Positions 37,540-49,729 of a stretch of DNA of 64,000 nucleotides are shown here, piece by piece. This stretch comes from Dendrophyllia cribrosa. Lineage: Eukaryota > Cnidaria > Anthozoa > Scleractinia > Dendrophylliidae. Every line of letters begins with the position of its first letter. Within the stretch, counting starts at the first letter, position 1. Under the pieces are notes generated by a model. The model was given only the letters and a program-made list of their open reading frames with translations. It was not told the origin of the DNA and made no database searches. Position numbers and translations under genes: made by a program. Where the stretch lies: assembly GCA_024195265.1 (NCBI GenBank), contig JAJLRJ010000004.1, positions 43,832,568 through 43,896,567 on the forward strand, written 5' to 3'.

Positions 37540-40500
37540 CTACCCCCAAGCATAGCTCGGAGCTTGCATAAAAATAACCGCCGTGGAGATGCATAAAATG
37601 AACAAAAACAACCAAAGGAAGAATTTGTCTATGATAGCAGCAATAAGCTGCCACTCCTCTTTCATGCGGTCACCCTTCTCTTGGTCCTGAATAAATCGTA
37701 CCATCTCACCCACGTCTTTGGAGAGAGAGGTCTGGGTCTCCAGCAGCGCTCTGGTCGTAGGATCGGTATCTGTTACATCATGATCATCTGCGGATTTGAC
37801 GTTGACGTTTGGTAACAAAGGCTGTGAATCACCATCTAATAAATTGTTCCTGGATTGCACGCGACTAGCTGCGCAGCTTGGTGCTCTGCTCGACATGTGG
37901 TTATGCAGACCTTCCCGGAATGCACCGCCAAGATTATCGAAAATTGGTGGCATGCTGTAGCGGTTGTGAGCGGCCTGTTTGACACGTAGTAGGTTCAAAT
38001 GTGGATGAAGATCTCCAGGCAAAGTCGGTTCAGAGTTCTTGAAGTGAAAGTGTTGAGAAGATGACACCTGTGCTATGTTGGGAATTTTCTTGTGTACGAT
38101 AGGTTCGGATTCTACGTTTGCGTTTTTATCTGTAGTGGGCTTTGCCTGAGGAGGCTCTTTAGGGTCTATGCCATGAAGTATTTTCTTAACAGGCACTCTA
38201 GTTAGGCGCGCCATCCAGCCAAGAACCACGTGACGAACCCAGTTAGGAACAGGTGTGTGAGATGGGTTGTTGAAATAGCACCTCAAAACGAGGCAAGTTG
38301 CAACCAGTGCCAGGGCCACCTGATAGGAATGCAAAACGTGTATCATAACATGACATTATGCAATTAAGTCATCAATACTGCAATTATTCGTAGAAGGCAA
38401 AACATTAAAAAAATGTTGTTGCGTATAAGACGATTAAATGTGTCTAGACTTTTCAGTCCGCTATACGGCGTAAGTTTGGTTGTCACGCAAAGCTTCTTTC
38501 TGCTTGAGAAGAGTTGCATGATGATCCAGATAACGGCTGTATGAAATGGTTAAATTTAGAGTAAATTAAATCGCTGCTACACCGTGCTGACGAGACCAAA
38601 ACAGGTCGAAACAGACTGTCCACGATTGCATTTTGGCTTTCAGTTTGGCCTCTATCATGTCGTTGTCGCGTTAAGGGTTCTACGTAGTATCAACCTTGCT
38701 TACATTACTTTACTGATTTGTATTCACATTTTGGCTGATTAGATCATCTTTAGATCCTACGTCACCAGCAGCATTTTCGTTCGCGGTCCTTTGCCACTTA
38801 TTCACTTTTAAGGTCTTTTAAATTTAGAGGTCTCGGCTTTTTCTTTATTAGGAGCATCTCGTAAATAAGGCACTCAAACTTCCCACGACAGTTTTTTAAG
38901 ATGGAAAACTGCTCCTGAAGATTGGTCGGGTTTTGATTGTGTTTCTCATTCCGACGTTTCCCGATAGCAGAGTATTTATGTTCGAAAAATCTGCGTAGGT
39001 GGAGGTGGCGGCTCGTGTAGCCTATATAACTCGTATCGCAATTTGCCATCTCAAAGAAATGTCTAGGGAAGTTTAAGTACCTTATTTAAATTAAAAGGCC
39101 TGGACAAAATCAAGAGGTAAGAAGAACCATTTTCAAGGTATGGATTTTCTACTCACCTCAAACACACTGCCATAGAAGTAAACTGAGATCAAAGGCACGG
39201 TCTCTGAAGTGGCCGGGATAATTTCAACTACTAGTAACATGAAGACAGTCAAAGCTAGCAGATTCGTTATGACAAGCGTGAGACGCTCACCGGATTCCGG
39301 GGGTAGATAAAACGACAGGAGCGTCAATGCTGGGAAAGAAAAAGATATTTGGAGTGAATATGCGTCAACATACAAATTCCCCTACAGTAAACTGATAAAC
39401 CATACTTATTGAGAAACTAATAAGATTTTCGTTAAATATTTAGTCTCAATAGCAGATCCAACGGGCTAGGGAGTAGAAGTTCGAACTGACCCCGTTTAGC
39501 TAATCTGAAGGTGCCGGTTAAACACGTAACGCATGCACTATAAACTAAATCCCGGGGGGGAGGGGGTACTCCCTATAATGGGCTATACGGGGATGCTCCG
39601 CCCGAAAGGGGTACCTTTCTGAGGCTGGAGGTATATGATAGGGTAGGGATTTCACGAAGTATAGGAAAGCCGTAGGGAAACTGACACGAGTTGAAGAATA
39701 AAAAGGTAGGGAAACTGAATATAACAAACAGACGCACATAAAGGCTACAGTATATGAAAGAGTAAGGGTTTCGATTATGTTGAGTACCCCCCCCCCCCCC
39801 CCCCCCACTCCGGGAACTAAATAAATCAGATTGTCGCGGCAATTCTGACGCACCTGATATGAGGAAGCAAGGAGCGATCAAATTGACGAAGTAAAACATA
39901 TGTCGACGCCGTAAATCCATAGTATACGTTATGTCAGGGTAAGGCTCTGGACAACACTCGTAAGACACTTCATTTCGACTGCACGGCATGCTAATGAGGT
40001 CCCACTCCCCGTGCCGAATGAACTTTTTAATATCTCCATTGCACTTCTTTGCACCCGCCTCGGAGACAAGATCAAGTCTGAAGCCATCGTACGTCCATGA
40101 ACCAAACTTCATTTTGCACAGCTGGAGAAAAAATTTGAATTTTGCTTAGTTCACATTACACGAAGGAAGTTTTCCTGCAAACCGAAACGCAACGCCGTTG
40201 CGAGACAAGTTTCGAAATAAATTCAGTGAGCTGCAGTCCCCCTCTTTGCAACTGACTGGCAAGTCTCTAAACTCAGTGCTGGTAGTTCGCGTTGCGAGTT
40301 GCATGGCAAAAGTCTTCCACTTTTCACAACTTGCGCCAGAGTTTCATTACCGGCGTGTAACATGCATGGGATTGCAACTTGTCTCACAATACTTTCGATA
40401 GCGTTGCACTTATTTAGAAGTTGCAGAAAACATAGTAACAGTACTAAAAAAAAACATGTATATGTGATGCATATAATCATGAACGTAATGCAACACAACA

Positions 40501-43065
40501 CACACACAAAACAGATGATAGACTTTACGATGCATCTCAGTGTTCAGACACAGATAACTTTGTCAAGCGTGATTGCAGTAAAACATGTTTTTACCGCAGT
40601 TTTAATGAAAATAAAATTGCATTACTTGGCTAATACGTTTCATTACAGTGTAATAGTTCAAGTTCAAGTTCAAGTTTATTATTCACACTTATTTAATTAC
40701 AATACAACAACAATAAGGGGAAAAAAAGAGAGAGAAGAACAGAGCTAACTATACATTGAATTAAACATAACAAAGGAAAAAGTGTGTGTAACAGCCAAAG
40801 GAGCCAAGCTTTCGAGTTGGCTACTACCACAGAGCGATTACAAAAAAATAAAAGAAAGGATACGTAAATCGTCACTCGCATAAACATTAAAGATGGTATT
40901 GAAGGGGTAAAATATGGGTGCTGAGATGAACCTGTTTTAAGTTGGGAAAAAGTGGATTTGAGGCCTTTTATGTTGGAAATTGCTCATCACTGGACCTGTT
41001 AGCTAAAAAATCATTGTGTATTTACCTGCTTGTCAAAAGGGAAAAAGGTTACGTCAAATTTGCAAGAACTTGACAAAATCTTTGGTGCCATCCACATAAT
41101 ATCTCCATTTGAGGATACTACAACTTTAGTCTTAAAACGATCGAGAGCTCCATCATCAGAATCGTCCACACTAAATAACAACAAGTAAAATAAACATATG
41201 AGAATCGTCCACACTAAATAACAACAAGTAAAATAAACATATGAGAATCGTCCACACTAAATAAACAACAAGTAAAATATACATATTAGAATCGTCCACA
41301 CTAAATAACAACAAGTAAAATATACATATCAGAATCGTCCACACTAAATAACAAGTAAAATAAACATATTAGAATCGTCCACACTAAATAACAACAAGTC
41401 AAATAAACATATTACAATCGTCCACACTAAATAACAACACGCTTGTCGCGTTCGAAGAACACAATCCTAATTTCGTGTTGGTTGTCCTGTGCTTTAGGTG
41501 CAGTAAAATTTTAGATTTTTTGGTGTCCGCTCTTCCAAATGGCTGCCCCTATTGTTTTTTTCAGGGGCTCATTTCCGCCGGAAGTTCCTTCGAACGCGTC
41601 TCCATAATCTCCGATTACTGCTAGTACTAATTTGAAATACCTGGGGACCATCAGAAAGTCAACACACTCACTTGTTATAGAGAAATATATCAGGTTTCCA
41701 CATTTTTGAGGGATGAACGTTCATATATTTTATTCCTCCAAATTTGGAGCTGTTCCACTTAAAAAATGGATTGTGCCATGCCTAACAAAAATAAATAGTC
41801 AGTTGTCAAATAATAATAATAATTAAAATAATATATATTAAGTTATAGCACACTGCGAGGATCAAATTTCACTCATGCTTCATCCGCAGTTCACATATAT
41901 GATTTTCATATATCTTTTTAGTATATACTGAAACAGTGGATAGCATTGTTGGCGCGCTCTGATTGGCTACTGAAACTCGGAATAGCAAGTGCTATTCACC
42001 TCCCAGCAATTTGCGCGCAAAATTGTAATCGTTGACAGGAATAAATGAGTTAAAAAGCATCATTTTCGTTATATTATCTCACTGTTTCAGTATATACTAA
42101 AACAACTATTCACCTCAGTGTAGGTGGGTAGTGGTGGATATTTACCTCGCCGATTCGCGGCTCGGTAAATATCCACCACTACCCACCTCCACTTCGGTGA
42201 ATAGTTGTTAATTATTCAAACAATAATCATCATCATCATCATCATCTTGTGTTCGGAGCATTAGGAGCTGTATCTGAGCATGTTTGAGAAATACATGGGA
42301 AAATTTGACGTTACCATCCGACTTGAAGTGATCCAGAAAACGGCTCTGTTGGTAACTGCTGGCCTATTACGGAAAGTTTTGTCTATTTAGGGGGACCTTT
42401 AGGAAATTGTTGTTGCTTGCTCCCAAGGGTAATTGACCAGGCAAAGTACACCTTACAGAGCGTTTTCACTTGACGTCATAGCCGCCATATTGGTGTTCCC
42501 GTACAAAAGAATTTTAATTAACTTCTTTTGTTAGGAACACCAACATGTCTGCCATGGCCTTTGTCATTTGAGTCCCACGGGACTGAGTGAAAACGCTCTA
42601 CAGAGCGTTTTCACTTGACGTCATAGCCGCCATATTGGTGTTCCCGTACAAAAGAATTTTAATTAACTTCTTTTGTTAGGAACACCAACATGTCTGCCAT
42701 GGCCTTTGTCATTTGAGTCCCACGGGACTGAGTGAAAACGCTCTACAGAGCGTTTTCACTTGACGTCATAGCCGCCATATTGGTGTTCCCGTACAAAAGA
42801 ATTTTAATTAACTTCTTTTGTTAGGAACACCAACATGTCTGCCATGGCCTTTGTCATTTGAGTCCCACGGGACTGAGTGAAAACGCTCTACAGAGCGTTT
42901 TCACTTGACGTCATAGCCGCCATATTGGTGTTCCCGTACAAAAGAATTTTAATTAACTTCTTTTGTTAGGAACACCAACATAGCTGCCATGGCCTTTGTC
43001 ATTTGAGTCCCACGGGACTGAAGGTCACGTGAGTGAAAATGCTCTATAAGCCTAAGATGCTACAA

Positions 43066-43098
<33 letters not shown>

Positions 43099-46000
43099 TT
43101 TAGTTATTGCCCTTGGCTGAATTTTTGTCTATCAGTATTCTATTTTGTTATTGTTACTATTATTTATTATTTACTTATATTTTTGGCGGGGGTCTGCTTT
43201 TAATCCATTTTTTGTTCGTTTTGAAAAATTACTTTTAATGGTTGCAGTACAGTCAGCGTGAATTCATATGTTACCCGACATTTGTCCAGAAGAATGGGAA
43301 AATCTATAGATAAAGATAACTCCAGCTTGAAATTACTAGTACCTGTCGGATCCAAACGCTACTCTTCACAATTTGATTCTTGAAGTCCTAAAAAAATGGC
43401 AAGAAATGAAATAAAAAATTGACCTCAGAGTAATGGGGTGAGATCATCAATGGCGTCGACAGACTAGACCAATTGTCATCAATAACTATTTAGATGTCGA
43501 TCATAAAAAGTTGTCCATAACAAAAAAGTCAGTCTTTAAAGCAAGTTATAGATAACTAACTTTAAAAAAAATAGTTATCGACAACCAAACAGTTTTCCTT
43601 TTCAAACGGAAAACATCTTTAGTTGTCGATAACAAACGCGGAAGTTTTATCGTCGACAACTAAGGCATGTTGCCAAAAAGATAAGCACATGTGTTGCCCC
43701 GCGACTATCTAACGCTGAACGTTTAGTTATTAAGGGAGTGTTAGCCCTCGAAGAAGCTTTGTTTCGCAAAGTTAAATATTGTTTCACTTAAGTATTGTTA
43801 TACTTGAATATTCAAATATTGATCTAGGTCTGAAAGCCCAGATTCTATGTTTTGTATGTAACGTTAGGTATAGCTCTCGCACAAACCTGTTGAGGCCCTT
43901 GGGTGCTGAAGTCCTATCACCCCTTAGTTAAAATTGAAAAGCGCAAATTAACTTACAATACATATGGAAACGTATCTTGGTACAACGATAAAAGATACGA
44001 CCATGTTCCGCTCTTGCTTTATAAATAAATAAGGTCGATAAGCAAAAGATAACTTTATTTATTCAGGATGATCCATTCTGCTGCTAGTCCGTGATGATAG
44101 AGGCCCTGATAAATAAAGATTTAATAACAACTTGGAATGAAAGAGTCCAGTCTTCAAAGGAAATCATACATCCTAGAATGTGAATACTTTTAGCTGCTTT
44201 AAATGACCTTGCGAATTGCAGTACATTCAGCTACTCTTGTTAAACGATTAAATAGCAAGATCAGTGAAAAAGAGAGAAGACGCGGTTTGAAAAGTTAGAT
44301 AAATCAGTTGTATAGTCTTGTATTGTCCACAAGGACAATATCATTACTTTAAAGCATTGTTTGAATACTTTCTCTTGTAAAAATTCAACAGCCCATTCAA
44401 CATTAAATAGTTTTGAAATCTTAAATCCCGTTCCTAACATTCCAAACGAAAATTATCAAAAGGCTGGATGTCTATCATATGCTTCGGCTGAGTTAGTATA
44501 GGAGATATGAAATGTTGTTGGCAAGCATAGTCATTGCAATTTAGAGCTCAGATAAAACACATGCCATGCTAACTTAGGATTCTATAGTCATATCATAGCC
44601 TATTAACAAACCAGACAATATCTTTACACGGGGTCAACAGAGTAAATCAAGCATTCTGGTGCAGTGACGAAATTGACCGCCATCAGATGTTAGTTATGCA
44701 AAATCACCACAATTCATAACACTTGAAAAAATAAGGAATTGTTTCATTTGGCACGTTTATGGCCCGCCAAGATTAAATCCTTCACGTGCAACACAGATGT
44801 GGTTGGGCTGAAAAAGACCAGTCACAACAATAAATTCCTGTTTCTGTTTATTATCGATATATTTGACCTTGACAAACTCTCAAAAATTCCTCTTTGGATC
44901 AATTGAAAAGCAAACAGAACCACAGGAAAAAAGAACACTGACTTCTCAATGGGTTTTCTGATCTGAATGATCACACTTATATAAGCTAGGATCATTTGCG
45001 GACTGAAAGGTAGAACTACCATATACCGGACTAAGTCAATGTCAGTCCCACAATTTTGGCTGCGTTTTTTGGGAGAATCCGAAAACGGATTTGTGCCTCA
45101 GATCGTACGGATTTTTCACGACCAAAAAAAAAAACGAAAAAATCCGAAAAAGGATTACTTTTTGTGAAAAAAAAAACAACCGTTGGTATACAAAAGGAAC
45201 CAATTTTGACTCGTTTGTGATTTTCTCTATTCTTTAACAAATAATATTTGAAATACATGCACCGAAATCCTACTTGAAATGACTATGATATAAGATCGTG
45301 AAGGACATAACAAGTAAAGTTGCATAACAGACCGCTTGCCAGATGTACTGCGAGAGCGTTCATTTGAATGGTTACAGTAGGGGGTTTGTCTCATACAGGA
45401 GATGATTTTTCAACTCACCACTTCAATGATCTGATGTAGCGAGATGCCAAACTTCACACGGACGGTGTCCGTCTTCTTTATCACAGGGCGCAGTTCAGCA
45501 TCATATTTGCCAAACACGTAATTTAACAACCTTTTCTCGTCATCATCCTTTATTCCTTTACGTTTTTCCTCTGTGGAGAGATACCAAAAACCTATTTATT
45601 TATTTATTTATTTATTATACTTTCCTTAACCAATTCACTTTTTCTTATCCAAACTATTGTAGATGTGAGCTATTTGTGTCTCGAACAATCAAACAATCCT
45701 AGTTCTGCTGTTTGCTTATTGACCGCGACACGAGTGAATACTGCTGTGAATCAAGCAATTGTATAAAACAAGTAGTGCGCACCAAGAAAATAAACGGGGA
45801 AACCGAATCCATATTCTCTATTTGTGCTCTCTTATTTGTACTGAAATTCAGTGTCGTTCAGTCATACACAACGAAACTTTAACTACAATAGCTTTTGCGG
45901 TTTACAAATTCCCTCAACTGAAAGCTGTTTTTGTTGAGATAAATAATCTTTGAACCCCATTATTCCTTTCAATTACAGTAAAACCGTTTATGGTTTCTAA

Positions 46001-46794
46001 AACTGAATTAAGCTGAAGTCTTCATCTGGTACAATGATGATAAAAATAAAGTAGGTTTCAATTTAAAAAGAAGCAGCCTGATAAAAATAGTTTTCATAAG
46101 TGATGCAATTAGTATAAATACTTTACAAACAGATATTGCCTTATTGATTAAATTGAACAAAATCTGAACAATTTTTCTTATTCAGGAACGTTTTTATAGG
46201 ATGATAATAACAGACTGATAAGTTTATCAAAACATCATAGTGTGAGTCAGTGCCATATCAGGTTTTGTTATTCCGACGTCGAAACAAAGAAATATCAAAC
46301 GAAAAATACAATCAAATGTTTGTTATTCTTATTACTTATTTTTGCCAATCTTAGCTGTAAAATGATTGTAGGGAAAAAGGCTTTTAACAAACGTTTTTCA
46401 TTATTAAACAAGCTGCTAAGTCAGGCACGTATGAATGGTAAATGTTTAACGGCTAGCGTTGAAGTTGAGTGGAGTGGAGTGGAGTTCATGTTCATTGGTA
46501 CAAATGTTTGTAGTATCACGAGCATTGATAGGGAAACTACATAGCTTTCGGCTTAGTTTCATCGGCATACCAGACTAGTTTTATAATCATAGCATATAAA
46601 ACTAAATTTAAAACAAAATCAATACAGCAAGTTTTGCAAATATTGCGAATTTTAAGATGACTTTGCTATTAGGCAGTCAAAAAACAAATGCTGACGTTGT
46701 CTGCTTTCAAGAAAAACTACATGAACTTACCTCTAGCTTGGGAAACAGCCCACAAAGAAAGCAAAATGATATAAAAATGCAACGAAAGCCGCAT
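37540..46794 (-). CDS. Nicotinic acetylcholine receptor-like subunit, alpha type (gene 3)
   Basis: Eight exons in coding order: 46731-46794, 45419-45570, 43343-43387, 41672-41781, 41026-41170, 39854-40121, 39157-39329, 37540-38319, giving 578 aa with GT/AG introns and consistent phases. Seen: a leader starting [12 protein letters not shown], loop D Trp in VWIRQ, a glycosylation site in WNSSKF, loop [10 protein letters not shown], Cys-loop [15 protein letters not shown], loop B GSWTYDGF, loop [12 protein letters not shown] (closest of the three to vertebrate alpha7 YECC), TM2 after GERLT with Leu 9' and Glu 20', and a ~190-residue cytoplasmic loop with a predicted amphipathic helix before TM4. 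Exon 6 is 12 bp longer than in gene 2 (AGAKKCNGD region). Repeats fill introns 3, 4, 6 and 7. It is probably a cation channel; the ligand and partner subunits are unknown. Confidence 0.9.
38798..39049 (-). pseudogene. Penelope-like element GIY-YIG endonuclease remnant
   Basis: The frame reads [20 protein letters not shown], then [38 protein letters not shown] and [15 protein letters not shown]. This matches the GIY-YIG domain of Penelope-like retroelements, with the YIG, the downstream Arg of HLRRFFEH and the catalytic-type Glu of YEMLLI visible. No reverse transcriptase is attached. It lies in gene 3 intron 7, in the same orientation as the gene. Confidence 0.8.
39551..39814. mobile_element. 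MITE with poly-G / poly-C ends, copy 2
   Basis: CCCGGGGGGGAGGGGGTACT at the left; GAGTACC plus a 20-C run (39787-39806) and CTCCGGG at the right. It lies in gene 3 intron 6, 40 bp from the exon 6 donor. Frames reading Gly or Pro runs here are artefacts. Confidence 0.8.
40658..40900 (-). mobile_element. Retroposon 3' end with (TTGAAC)n tail
   Basis: Read on the minus strand, a T-rich segment ends in AATAATAAACTTGAACTTGA, a short tandem tail typical of some LINE/SINE 3' ends. The 5' limit is uncertain. It lies in gene 3 intron 5. Confidence 0.45.
41158..41442. repeat. 43 bp minisatellite made from a gene 3 splice acceptor
   Basis: Seven tandem starts at 41158, 41201, 41244, 41288, 41331, 41371 and 41414 (period 43-44, one 40). 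On the minus strand each unit reads TGTTGTTATTTAG then TGTGGACGATT, that is, the real 3' splice site of exon 5 plus its first bases. Only the first (41158) continues into exon 5. The six others lie upstream in intron 4. Confidence 0.9.
41920..42209. repeat. Two adjoining palindromes in gene 3 intron 3
   Basis: Arms 41920-41936 and 42082-42098 (AGTATATACTGAAACAG) enclose one unit. Directly after it, 42101-42209 is a near-perfect hairpin (AACAACTATTCACCTC...GTGAATAGTTGTT, with GGTGGATATTTACC inside). Both are probably MITEs or fold-back DNA. Confidence 0.75.
42456..43047. mobile_element. Four-copy tandem array of a 145 bp MITE
   Basis: Units start at 42456, 42601, 42746 and 42891 and are almost identical. 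Each begins CAGAGCGTTTTCACTTGACG and ends with the inverted GTGAAAACGCTCTA, with an inner hairpin (TTGGTGTTCC / GGAACACCAA). The last copy has an extra AAGGTCAC and two or three changes, and may be the founder or the outer edge. It lies in gene 3 intron 3. Confidence 0.9.
42471..42913. promoter_or_regulatory. Four perfect TGACGTCA (CRE-type) sites
   Basis: TGACGTCA occurs at 42471-42478, 42616-42623, 42761-42768 and 42906-42913, once per array unit. Each is followed by GCCGCCATATTGG, which resembles the YY1 core GCCGCCAT. CREB/ATF proteins bind this palindrome in animals; use here is only an inference. Confidence 0.4.
45594..45617. repeat. (TTTA)n microsatellite
   Basis: About six TTTA units in gene 3 intron 1, close to the exon 2 acceptor. 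Confidence 0.85.
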
Positions 46795-47663
46795 TTTGTA
46801 TTACTTTTCACTCAAGACCGTAAATTTTCTCTCCACAGCAGCTGATATGAGAAACAAAGTGAGTGGCGCGCGATCCTGAACATTAGCACGCTATTAACAT
46901 GCGATAGCCACATGCAGATGTCAGATTCCCCGGGGGCAAAGGGCCTTGGATGGCTGAGTTTTGGTTTATCTGTTTCTAAGAAACCGCTAAAATCCCTCAA
47001 AGCAAAGCGATATATTTTATGTGTTACATTGCAAATGTCCAACCGTTTAACCCAAGCTATACCACTTGAAGTAATGCTATAATAACCGCCGGCTTATGGA
47101 CTATCTAAAAGCGTTAGGGAACTATGCCGACATGAAGCGACAGGATTGGTTTTTGTGTGTGGTTGAAATAAAAGAAACTTTCGCGACAGTTAACTTTTAC
47201 AAAACTTGACGATTTCGTAGAAGAATTGTATTAAACAACTACGAACACATTTGCAAATAATGCCTTTATGGAGAGGGAAACAAACACTGAAAATCGCTTT
47301 ATTAAATAACATAACCTGGCATTGTCTTTTACTTAAAAGTTTGTGAAGCCAGCGAAGCGGGTAATTAAATGGCTGAGCAATATTGAAAATCAGGCACAAT
47401 AAAAGACTTCACAGCCGGAAAACAAAACAATTAGGAATATCTTTTAGTAAATGTATATTTAGCTCGCTTTAAACCTCAGTTTAGCTCAGTTTAAAAAAAT
47501 GTAAATATTCAATTTGTAGCTAATCAGTTCGAACAAAATTAAACTCGAGCAAAATTATTGTTCCATTTGTTGTGTCTCGCCGCTGATTAAGTTTTTCCAT
47601 GATATTAATCTATCATTGTTGTTTAGCTATGACATATGTCTGTTTCGGTTATGTTTATAATAA
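46795..47663. other. Upstream region of gene 3: nothing recognised
   Basis: AT-rich DNA upstream of the start codon. It should contain the promoter, but no convincing TATA box or initiator could be singled out. Confidence 0.45.
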
Positions 47664-48444
47664 AGCCTGGTTTCCATATGATCGTCCGGATCGTCCCGAT
47701 CGTCCCAGTCGTTTCAAATTTTTTTTGAGACGATTGGGACGATTGGGGCGATCGCTGGTTTCCAAATGATCGCCTCGATCGTCCCAAAGAGTGGGAGCTC
47801 ACGGTCGTCAGCAAAATTCCTGGGCCCGATAACAGAACTTTGGCGCGAGATTCGCAAACAAAATGGCGGATGTTAATCGTTGCGTGCTATCTGCTTATTC
47901 TTTCAATTTTGCGCCGTATAAGGTATCGGCTATATGCGGTCCGAATGTTTTTATATTTCCTTTCGGCTTCAGCGACGTCCAAGTCAAATTTTTCGCCGAT
48001 TTTCCTCCAGCAATTCAATCTTGTATACTTGCTTTTGCACTCTTTCGAAAATTTGTTATACAGGCACTCGTATTTTTGTACCTCTTCCATAAATAGTAAA
48101 GAGTTTGGTCAAAATTCGCTTACTCCAAGGCATTCTTCGCTCGAAGGTGCGAAAACTGGTGACGAGAATGATGCTTTCTGGGATAGACTTCGATCGTTTC
48201 GATCGTCCCGATCGTCTGAGAGTGTTTCCATTTGATCGCTTCTGATTTTTCACGATCGCCCCGATCGTCCGGATAGAACACAGTTCTATCCAAGCGATCG
48301 CGGTCGCCCCGATCGTCCGGATCATTTGCGATCGTCTGCGATCGTCCGGGAAGTGTTTCCATATAATCGTCCCGATCGCTTGAACATTTTTTGAGACCAC
48401 TGGGACGATCCGGACGATCCGGACGATCATATGGAAACCAGGCT
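47664..48444. mobile_element. Harbinger-type element carrying a MADF fragment (781 bp)
   Basis: Long inverted ends AGCCTGGTTTCCATATGATC (and on through CGTCCGGATCGTCC) are flanked by TAA at 47661-47663 and 48445-48447, a TWA duplication as in Harbinger. Sub-terminal GATCGTCC words are repeated many times at both ends. Inside is a Myb/MADF-like frame, the second protein known from Harbinger elements. No transposase is present. Confidence 0.8.
47887..48090 (-). pseudogene. MADF (Myb/SANT-like) domain protein fragment of the transposon
   Basis: A 67-aa frame: EVQKYECLYNKFSKECKSKY, then NCWRKIGEKFDLDVAEAERK and YKNIRTAYSRYLIRRK. The spacing of L/I-x-x-V-x-x-Y-x-x-L-Y, then W-x-x-I, then W/Y-x-x-L/I-R is that of MADF DNA-binding domains. 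In Harbinger elements a protein of this type helps the transposase bind DNA. The frame stops soon after the domain, so it is probably truncated. Confidence 0.7.
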
Positions 48445-48493
48445 TAAATTTGCTATCGTATTCAAACTGCGTGGAAGGTTAATTAGCCCGCGA

Positions 48494-48676
48494 CAAACGA
48501 ACGCAACATTTCACCCCGGCTGTTGGAACATGTTGCAACATGTTGGATCAAGTTTGAAAATGGTCAAATTTGATCCAACACCATCCAACATGTTGCAACA
48601 GGGTGGCCAAATGCGTGTTAACACGTTTCGTGCAGCAATGTTGCAAGATGTTGCGTTGAAATGTTGCGTTCGTTTG
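48494..48676. mobile_element. Small MITE (~183 bp)
   Basis: Perfect 19 bp inverted ends CAAACGAACGCAACATTTC, with inner copies of CAACATGTTGCAACA-like words on both sides. Confidence 0.75.
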
Positions 48677-48929
48677 CCCGGGGCCGCTTAACGAGCCCTT
48701 GAAGCGATCGGGGTTTTATCGTGAGTTAGCGTTATGTAATAGGCCTCTTTACTAAGTTAACTGTAAATCACTCCACTGGTGCTCTTGCTTAAGTCTTAAC
48801 TTGTTCTTAACTCGTAGTTATGCTTTAAATTTGAACGTCCCTTCCGTCCTTATCCGTATGGCAGTTTCGGCTTAATATGGCAAAGGATCCGATCCTATTC
48901 CGGCCCAACTTATTACTGAAAGTCCTTAA

Positions 48930-49725
48930 GGTGGCTGAACACAGTTTGCGCGCGCTCTTCAATTTCAGCTGCTTACGTGAGTCAGCGCGCGCAGAGTTTT
49001 GAGAAAAACAAACGTGGCGCCTGTTCAGCGATCATTTTAGTTTGCTCAGCGTGGATCGCGAAAGTGTTGTTTTTCGTCTTAAAATCAAACAACTTTTTGT
49101 TCGTAAAAATGTTTGTTGAATCAATAGATAATATTTAGAACCATTGAAGAATTACACTGCCTTTTTGGTCGTTTTTGTCTTTGGATCGAGAACCCAGTCA
49201 AATGCAACGCATGCGCAGTTGGCCAAAAAATTGTGACTGGATGTTTTAGCGACTTTCCTCGGAAACGTGCTGATTTCTACAAAACTACTCATTAGAATTT
49301 CACGAAATTTGGCACAATAATAGTTCCGAATATGCTGAACTCACCTGCCATCAAAAATTTGAAATCTAACAGAGGAGATTTTTACAAAACGCAAACATAT
49401 TAAACCACAAATTACGGAAGATCCTTCTGTCAAAATTACATGAGACCAGTGTTAACATGCGAATATTTTTACGAGTTTACTGGAGACAAATGATGGACAA
49501 AATCTAATGACTAGATTTTCTGAAAATAAAAGAAACCAAATATTGCAGGCTGATTTTCAATCCACCGTGTTGCCATGGCAACACCCTAAAAGCTCAACAA
49601 AAATATCAAAATACATAGCTTGTTGCTTAATTGTATGCCTCACCAATTTTTGGGCGCCCAGACGTTAGTGGTTTCAAAATGACAATGAATGACGCATAGG
49701 TACAGTGAAACTGTGTTCGGCCACC
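48930..49725. mobile_element. TTAA-flanked MITE (~796 bp)
   Basis: The ends GGTGGCTGAACACAGTTT and (complement) GGTGGCCGAACACAGTTT are bordered by TTAA at 48926-48929 and 49726-49729. No transposase-like frame is present. Confidence 0.85.
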
Positions 49726-49729
49726 TTAA

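Noticed and set aside
39545..39853. Frame running on past exon 6 of gene 3 into Gly-rich sequence
   Set aside because: It reads through the donor GTGCGT at 39848-39853 into the poly-C MITE. Exon 7 joins in the right phase from the donor.
41158..43047. Tandem repeats that could suggest a CRISPR array
   Set aside because: The host is clearly a eukaryote. The 41158-41442 units are contiguous without unique spacers, and the 145 bp units are MITE copies.
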